Source: Candidatus Roizmanbacteria bacterium CG_4_9_14_0_2_um_filter_39_13
Lineage (GTDB): Bacteria > Patescibacteriota > Microgenomatia > UBA1406 > GWC2-37-13
DNA length: 20,825 nt
Assembly: GCA_002788865.1 (NCBI GenBank)
Contig: PFSC01000176.1
Location: 1-20,825 of the forward strand
Reading direction: 5' to 3'
Made by a program: the position numbers and the translations under genes. Below, piece by piece: positions 16,980 through 20,825 of this stretch (positions within the stretch are counted from its first letter, which is position 1; every line of letters begins with the position of its first letter). The notes beneath the pieces are model-generated. The model saw only the letters and a program-made list of their open reading frames with translations, did no database searches and was not told the DNA's origin.

Positions 16980-17593
16980 AACAGTTTTGAAATGACATCA
17001 AAAAAATCTTTTCTCCGAAGTCGATAGGAAGGGTTTGTATTTTTTCTCTCTCCAATCTTTTTTGCAGGAACTCCTCCAACTATCTCAAACTGCCCTACAT
17101 CTTTTGTGACCACAGCTCCTGCTCCTATCACCGCACCTTTCCCAATGGTGACTCCTGGAAGAATGATCGCACGTGGACCAATGAATACATAATCACCGAT
17201 AGTCACAGGTGCTTCTGTAGCTTTGAATGTCGGATCATGAATATCATGCTCGGAGTTGTAGATCATGACTTGACTTGCGATGTCGACATGACTTCCGATT
17301 GTGAGCTTGTCACGCCCATCGAGGATTGCCCCCTCCCCAACGACAGAATCTGTACCAATTGAAATATTTTCAGGATTGTACAATCGAGCTCCCATATTGA
17401 TGATCGATGAGAAATCGATTTTTATTCCAGACAATCTGTACAATATCGTTCGAATTATTGAGATTGGAATCAATCCGACAAGAGTAAGGATAAAAAGCTC
17501 GATTTCAAGGAGTGTTTGATCACCTCTCTGCACGACTTTATCAACCGTTTGTATTGGAGATAGGTTATTTCCTTCTTTGTCCGTAATTTTCAT
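16976..17593 (-). CDS. Hexapeptide-repeat (left-handed beta-helix) O-acyltransferase
   Basis: The 205-residue protein matches the colanic-acid/maltose O-acetyltransferase group. Residues 80-165 show hexapeptide repeats (IGTDSVVGEGAILDG, IGDYVFIGPRAIILPG, IGKGAVIGAGAVVTKDV), and NSEHDIHDP (113-121) holds the usual catalytic His (116, with His 119 nearby). It ends with GGVPAKKIGERK, typical for the group. An N-terminal hydrophobic stretch (about 31-52) suggests membrane contact. The natural acceptor is unknown; a surface sugar or wall component is likely given the LCP gene diverging from it. The upstream TATAAT lies 14 nt before the ATG, and there is no Shine-Dalgarno site. Confidence 0.9.
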   Translation of the reverse strand: MKITDKEGNNLSPIQTVDKVVQRGDQTLLEIELFILTLVGLIPISIIRTILYRLSGIKIDFSSIINMGARLYNPENISIGTDSVVGEGAILDGRDKLTIGSHVDIASQVMIYNSEHDIHDPTFKATEAPVTIGDYVFIGPRAIILPGVTIGKGAVIGAGAVVTKDVGQFEIVGGVPAKKIGERKNTNPSYRLRRKDFFDVISKLF

Positions 17594-17607
17594 AGGTTCG
17601 TAGAATG

Positions 17608-17613
17608 ATTATA
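17608..17613 (-). promoter_or_regulatory. TATAAT -10 box for the acyltransferase gene
   Basis: A perfect TATAAT on the minus strand, 14 nt before the ATG at 17593, in the 96-bp gap shared with the divergent LCP gene. No convincing -35 is visible at 17 bp. The predicted 5' leader would be about 7 nt. Confidence 0.4.
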
Positions 17614-17672
17614 CAAAATAATAATGAAGTTGACGAATGCACAATCAACAGGATACCATGGAGAGATTAAAG

Positions 17673-17678
17673 TATAAT
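17673..17678 (+). promoter_or_regulatory. TATAAT -10 box for the LCP gene
   Basis: A perfect TATAAT, 11 nt before the ATG at 17690, giving a predicted leader of about 4 nt. There is no clear -35 at 17 bp (AGGATA). Together with the box at 17608-17613 it makes a compact divergent promoter pair. Confidence 0.45.
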
Positions 17679-17689
17679 TGTAGCTTCTT

Positions 17690-18937
17690 ATGTCTAAGAA
17701 AATTACGAGGTTAAATCAAATAGAGCTCAGAAAAAAATTGTTACGCAACTCACTTATCGCACTCGGAATTATCGTGGCAATATCATTTGTTGCAATTTTG
17801 TATCGGATTCTTGGTTTCTATAACAAAATCCATACCGAAACTACAACTTCTCCACATGTACGAGAAGATGCCCCTGCTGAGAAAAAAGACTTTACGTTTC
17901 TCCTCCTTGGGTATGGTGGAGGTACTCATGAAGGGACATATTTGACCGACACCATCATGGTAGTCAATCTTGATTTGGAGAAAAAGCACGTAATTCTCGT
18001 CTCCCTTCCTCGCGATATATGGGTAAAAGTTCCAACCAAAAATGAGCTTTTTCACAGCAAAATCAACGCAGTATATCAAATGGGTCTTTTTCCAAAAAAT
18101 TATCCAGATGTTGACACCTCTCTTCTGACCGAAGACAACCCATCGGGACTTCTCAAAAAAGTTGTGGAAGATGTGATCGGCTTAAAAGTAGATGCATTTG
18201 CAGCGATAGATTTTCAAGGATTCATCACAGCAATCGATACTCTCGGAGGAATCAACGTCGATGTTAAAAAAACATTTACTGATTATGAATACCCTATAGA
18301 AGGTGAGGAAGATAATCTGTGTGAGCGAGATGAGGAATTTGCACTCATTGAACCAATAATCAATAAAGTTGCAACTGCGGATGAAACTCAGAATATATAT
18401 GCACAAAAGTCAGAACTCGAACAATTTGTCAAAGACATCAAAGATCATCCGGCAATTGCATTTCCCTGTCGATTTGAGGAACTGCATTTCAATGCCGGTA
18501 CCATGCAGATGGATGGGGTAACCGCACTTAAATATGCCCGCTCTCGTCATGCGCTTGAAGATGGCGGTGATTTTAATCGGGCACTTCGACAACAAAATGT
18601 ACTTGAAGCAGTAAAGAAAAAAGTAATGGGTATCGGTTTTATTCCCAAAATAGTCCCCCTTCTGGATGAGCTTGAAAATCATATTATTACCGATCTTCCG
18701 CTTGCTGATCTAAACAAAATACTTCTTGAATCTCGAAATTCAAACCAATACACAATTGATACACTTGTTTTGACTGATGAATTTTTGACCGATGGCTACT
18801 CTGATTATGGAGCGTATATTGTGACTCCAAAAGAAGGAATTGATAATTGGAACAAAGTCCGAAAGACTGTTCAAAACATGAAAAATGGGATTACACCATC
18901 TCCTGCCGAAATATCTCCTACACCATCCAAGAAGTAA
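17690..18937 (+). CDS. LytR-CpsA-Psr (LCP) family cell-wall glycopolymer ligase
   Basis: LCP enzymes move phospho-linked glycopolymers such as teichoic acids or capsule from a lipid carrier onto peptidoglycan. The 415-residue protein has a basic tail, one membrane helix (about 19-40) and an LCP domain with DTIMVVNLD (87-95), SLPRDIWV (105-112, with the conserved Arg 108), KINAVY (124-129), TLGGINVDV (184-192), YARSRH (282-287) and DFNRALRQQ (294-302). Between the last two blocks and TLGGINVDV is a long acidic insertion (about 203-262) with two Cys (211, 260) that may form a disulfide. The C-terminus is a Pro/Ser tail. Its stop codon lies inside the 8-bp target duplication of a miniature transposon. 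The divergent acyltransferase gene may act on the same polymer. Confidence 0.94.
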   Translation: MSKKITRLNQIELRKKLLRNSLIALGIIVAISFVAILYRILGFYNKIHTETTTSPHVREDAPAEKKDFTFLLLGYGGGTHEGTYLTDTIMVVNLDLEKKHVILVSLPRDIWVKVPTKNELFHSKINAVYQMGLFPKNYPDVDTSLLTEDNPSGLLKKVVEDVIGLKVDAFAAIDFQGFITAIDTLGGINVDVKKTFTDYEYPIEGEEDNLCERDEEFALIEPIINKVATADETQNIYAQKSELEQFVKDIKDHPAIAFPCRFEELHFNAGTMQMDGVTALKYARSRHALEDGGDFNRALRQQNVLEAVKKKVMGIGFIPKIVPLLDELENHIITDLPLADLNKILLESRNSNQYTIDTLVLTDEFLTDGYSDYGAYIVTPKEGIDNWNKVRKTVQNMKNGITPSPAEISPTPSKK

Positions 18938-19132
18938 TGTAAGAATTCACAGTCTTTGACAAAACTGTATCACAGTATATCAATTATTGTTTTGTGTCAT
19001 CCCCGACCTGATCGGGGATCCAGATTGTTGAAATAGTCTGGAGAATGGATTCCCGCCGGAGCCTGCCCTCGACTCCGATCGGGGGCAGGAATGACAATCT
19101 GTGTCAAGAGTTGTGAACTGTTACGAAGTAAT
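18931..19132. mobile_element. Miniature inverted-repeat element (18939-19124) with 8-bp target duplication
   Basis: The 186-bp element begins GTAAGAATTCACAG and ends CTGTTAC. Its right end, read backwards, is GTAACAGTTCACAA, so the ends are imperfect inverted repeats of the type GTAAnAnTTCACA with TCTTTGACA or similar further in. It is flanked by exact direct copies of GAAGTAAT at 18931-18938 and 19125-19132, as expected for a transposase-made target duplication. Inside are the hairpin ATCCCCGA-cctga-TCGGGGAT (18999-19019) and the reversed 42-bp core at 19016-19057. It encodes no protein, so a transposase elsewhere must have moved it. The left target copy includes the TAA stop of the LCP gene, whose protein is therefore unchanged. 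Confidence 0.8.
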
Positions 19133-19174
19133 CGACTTATAGACTTTATAGACTTTATAGACTTTATAGAGTTT
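19133..19174 (+). repeat. 9-bp tandem repeat (AGACTTTAT) upstream of the NYN gene
   Basis: Three exact copies of AGACTTTAT (19141-19167) lie between degenerate copies (GACTTAT before, AGAGTTT after). Each unit junction supplies TAGACT, a 4-of-6 match to the -35 box. The copy at 19158-19163 is exactly 17 bp before TATACT (19181-19186). Changes in copy number would shift which copy is aligned with the -10. Confidence 0.7.
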
Positions 19175-19186
19175 CTCCTCTATACT
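19158..19186 (+). promoter_or_regulatory. Promoter of the NYN gene (TAGACT-17-TATACT)
   Basis: The -35-like TAGACT comes from the tandem repeat, the -10 is TATACT, and the spacer is the ideal 17 bp. The ATG at 19194 is 7 nt past the -10, so the message should start at or next to the start codon. No ribosome binding site is possible in so short a leader. Confidence 0.5.
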
Positions 19187-19193
19187 GGGTGGC

Positions 19194-19700
19194 ATGATTG
19201 TCAAAAATAAAGATCAGCGAGTCGCAGTACTTGTTGACGTACAAAACCTGTATTATTCTGGAAAGAATTTATTTAACTCACGAGTAAACTACAAAAACCT
19301 TCTCACGCAAGTTGTCCAAAAGAGACTTCTCGTTCGCGCTATTGCTTACGTGATCAATGCAGACGATACCAAAGAAAATGTATTTTTTAATGCCGTTCAT
19401 GAAGCTGGATTTGAAGTGAAAGAAAAACCACTGCAAACATTTTATGGTGGTGCAAAAAAAGGTGATTGGGACCTTGGAATTGGAATGGATGCAATTCGAC
19501 TGGGCAATAAAGTTGATTCAATTATTCTCGTTTCAGGAGACGGAGATTTTAAACCAGTCGTAAACTACCTACAACAAGCTCTCGGATGTTTGGTCGAAGT
19601 AGTAGCATTTAAAATGACGGCAAATAATGAGCTCATAGAGATAGCAGATGATTTTACGAATATTGAAGACTATAAAGCTAAGCTTCTCTTTAAGATCTAA
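19194..19700 (+). CDS. NYN-domain protein (LabA/DUF88, PIN-like nuclease fold)
   Basis: The 168-residue protein is a single NYN domain, a PIN-like fold usually linked to RNA cleavage with acidic residues binding a metal. Visible motifs are VLVDVQNLYYSGKN (13-25, with Asp 15 and Asn 18), the KKGDWDLGIGMDAI block (88-101, with Asp 91, 93 and 99) and ILVSGDGDFKPVV (111-123). All key acids appear present, so it is probably active, perhaps in RNA turnover or processing; the target is unknown. It has no membrane segment. It is read alone, from its own promoter, after a miniature transposon separated it from the LCP gene (the gap would otherwise be about 60-70 bp). It is convergent with the cyclophilin gene. 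Confidence 0.9.
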   Translation: MIVKNKDQRVAVLVDVQNLYYSGKNLFNSRVNYKNLLTQVVQKRLLVRAIAYVINADDTKENVFFNAVHEAGFEVKEKPLQTFYGGAKKGDWDLGIGMDAIRLGNKVDSIILVSGDGDFKPVVNYLQQALGCLVEVVAFKMTANNELIEIADDFTNIEDYKAKLLFKI

Positions 19701-19768
19701 AAATTATTTTGAAGGTCTACATGTTGTCAGAATTTTAATGAAACTTCTCCTAGCACGTTATGTATATC

Positions 19769-19897
19769 TGTCATTCCCGACTACGATCGGGAATCCAGTC
19801 TGGATTCCGCATCAAGTCTTCGACCGTGAGGCTCAGACCGAATCGGTGCGGGATGACAACGTGGCAGATCACAAGAAAAAACACCTTAGAAGAGATT
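19769..19897. repeat. Intergenic hairpin repeat between the NYN and cyclophilin genes
   Basis: It begins TGTCATTCCCG (19769) with the hairpin ATTCCCGA-ctacga-TCGGGAAT (19773-19794), and reaches the inverted end GCGGGATGACA near 19859. Its outer right end, CCTTAGAAGAGATTAA, resembles the end of the block at 8.7 kb. The left outer part (TTAATGAAACTTCTCC near 19736) may be a poor inverted match of it. No target duplication was found. The interval 19701-19907 holds no gene; the hairpin may serve both convergent genes as a transcription barrier. Confidence 0.6.
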
Positions 19898-19907
19898 AAC
19901 CCACATT

Positions 19908-20675
19908 CTACTTTTCAATAATTTTCACCGATGTTATTGTGACCGGCTTGACTGGAGTTGAACCTTCACCAGATTGTCCAGAAGTGACTTGTGCCGAAGC
20001 AATTGCATCTACAACTTCAATACCTTTTGTTACATTACCAAACACAGTGTATTCTCCATCCAACGAAGGTGTGTCTTTCTGAACAATAAAAAACTGACTT
20101 CCAGAGGAATCTTTATTAGGATTCATATCATCTCCAAGCCTAGCAGTAGCAATGGCACCACGAACATGTTTAAGTCCAATTTCAGCAGGAATTGTATACC
20201 CTGGACCACCTGAGCCGTTTCCATCAGGATCTCCTCCTTGGATCATAAACCCCTGAATAACGCGATGAAAAATGGTGTTGTCGTAATATTTATCCCTTGC
20301 AAGGGTGACAAAGTTATTGACCGTAATCGGCGTTTCCTTTGTGGAAAATTCAATTGTAATATCTCCTGCGGTTGTTGTAAGGACTGCAGAATAGTCCTTT
20401 TTTTTGTCAATGGTCATAGTAGGTTGTGATGAATATGTAATTTTTTCAACTGGTTCTTGCATTTGATTTTGAGATTCAGGTTCGTACTGAGGAGCATCTT
20501 GTTGTTGCATTGCCCTTTCTTGAGTAGCTCCATTTGCACCAACAATCTCAAGCCCTTTCACGTCGCTTTTCTTACTCATTTCGGATTTGGTCTGCTTTTG
20601 CAAAAGAACAACCAACCCAATGATTATTGCGATAATTGCAATTGTAGTAATTCCAAAGAGTACTTTTACATTCAT
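19908..20675 (-). CDS. Membrane-anchored cyclophilin-type peptidyl-prolyl cis-trans isomerase
   Basis: Cyclophilins speed cis-trans isomerisation of X-Pro bonds during folding. The 255-residue protein has one N-terminal membrane helix (about 5-26), a Gln/Glu-rich linker (about 28-90) and a cyclophilin domain (about 94-255) with FHRVIQGFMIQGGD (136-149, catalytic Arg 138), SGSQFFIV (191-198) and LDGEYTVFG (205-213). The Trp typical of cyclosporin-binding forms is not at the usual place, as in most bacterial members. With the helix and no lipobox Cys it should act outside the membrane on secreted or wall proteins. TATAAA lies 4 nt before the ATG and there is no Shine-Dalgarno site. It is alone on its strand here. 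Confidence 0.95.
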   Translation of the reverse strand: MNVKVLFGITTIAIIAIIIGLVVLLQKQTKSEMSKKSDVKGLEIVGANGATQERAMQQQDAPQYEPESQNQMQEPVEKITYSSQPTMTIDKKKDYSAVLTTTAGDITIEFSTKETPITVNNFVTLARDKYYDNTIFHRVIQGFMIQGGDPDGNGSGGPGYTIPAEIGLKHVRGAIATARLGDDMNPNKDSSGSQFFIVQKDTPSLDGEYTVFGNVTKGIEVVDAIASAQVTSGQSGEGSTPVKPVTITSVKIIEK

Positions 20676-20679
20676 GTCA

Positions 20680-20685
20680 TTTATA
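20680..20685 (-). promoter_or_regulatory. Possible -10 box (TATAAA) 4 nt before the cyclophilin ATG
   Basis: The minus strand reads gTATAAA-tgac-ATG. No convincing -35 is seen at 16-18 bp. It fits the near-leaderless arrangement seen at other starts in the window, but taken alone it is weak. Confidence 0.3.
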
Positions 20686-20726
20686 CTACCACACGAAACT
20701 CGATTTGTTAATCAAAAGAATTATTT

Positions 20727-20825
20727 GTAAGAGTTCACACTCTTTGACACACGTTGTCATTCCCGCGAAGGCGGGAATCCATTCTCCAGACTATTTCAAC
20801 AATCTGGATCCGTCCCCGTGAAAAC
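20727..20825. mobile_element. Miniature element, left part, cut by the window end
   Basis: It starts with GTAAGAGTTCACAC, then TCTTTGACACACGTTGTC, the hairpin ATTCCCGC-gaag-GCGGGAAT and the 42-bp core at 20770-20811, which is identical to the cores at 8511-8552 and 19016-19057. About 34 of the first 40 bases match the block at 8468. The other end and any target duplication lie outside the window. The rest of 20676-20726 is the upstream region of the cyclophilin gene. Confidence 0.7.

Noticed and set aside
8414..17596. ACCT directly before ATG at three minus-strand starts (8416, 11834, 17593)
   Set aside because: It is the complement of a Shine-Dalgarno core rather than the core itself; three cases are too few to call a motif.
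19133..19174. Tandem repeats considered as a CRISPR remnant
   Set aside because: The unit is 9 bp with no spacers, and no cas genes are nearby.
1..20825. UGA recoding as in Gracilibacteria/Absconditabacteria
   Set aside because: TGA ends at least the murL-murD gene at a sensible place and conserved Gly positions use GGN codons in the genes read.

Overview
The window looks like a chromosomal piece of a Candidate Phyla Radiation (Patescibacteria) genome, probably of a parcubacterial or similar lineage; I cannot place it more precisely. Reasons: an A+T-rich genome with compact genes, a divergent MurG/FtsW/FtsQ/FtsA/FtsZ set, envelope proteins held by single membrane helices rather than lipoprotein signals, sortase, LCP and VanW proteins, and intergenic spaces filled with TGTCATTCCCG-type hairpin repeats. 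TGA is used as a normal stop (for example at the end of the MurL-MurD gene), so the UGA=Gly code of Gracilibacteria/Absconditabacteria is not in use.

Layout. Bases 1-331 are a repeat-rich, gene-free tract. From about 15.5 kb down to 0.3 kb nearly everything reads on the minus strand, in the order: membrane-anchored solute-binding protein, a large unknown membrane protein (degenerate actin-like N-terminus, TM helix, baseplate-J-like outer part), sortase, class A penicillin-binding protein, a repeat block, then a division and cell-wall (dcw) run murL-murD fusion > ftsW > murG > ftsQ > ftsA > ftsZ. On the other side lie a VanW-domain protein (+), a hexapeptide-repeat acyltransferase (-), an LCP-family ligase (+), a NYN-domain nuclease (+) and a membrane-anchored cyclophilin (-). 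Repeats fill the gaps at 8468-8718, 18939-19124, about 19769-19897 and 20727-20825.

How the genes work together. The content is almost wholly about building and dividing a Gram-positive-style envelope: precursor synthesis (MurD part, MurG), polymerisation and cross-linking (FtsW, PBP1A), the division ring (FtsZ, FtsA, FtsQ), and wall decoration or protein anchoring (LCP, sortase, VanW, acyltransferase). The most notable biology is the fusion of a MurL-type glutamate epimerase to a MurD ligase. It implies that D-Glu of the stem peptide is made on the nucleotide precursor, after L-Glu has been added, rather than by a free glutamate racemase.

Other points of interest: a second, out-of-frame copy of the FtsZ C-terminal peptide just past the ftsZ stop; an intact miniature transposon with an 8-bp target duplication at the LCP stop codon; covarying hairpins in the repeats; and a recurring arrangement in which a -10-like hexamer sits 4-14 nt before the start codon with no clear Shine-Dalgarno site, suggesting leaderless or near-leaderless transcripts. 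No tRNA, rRNA, CRISPR array or full-size insertion sequence was seen.
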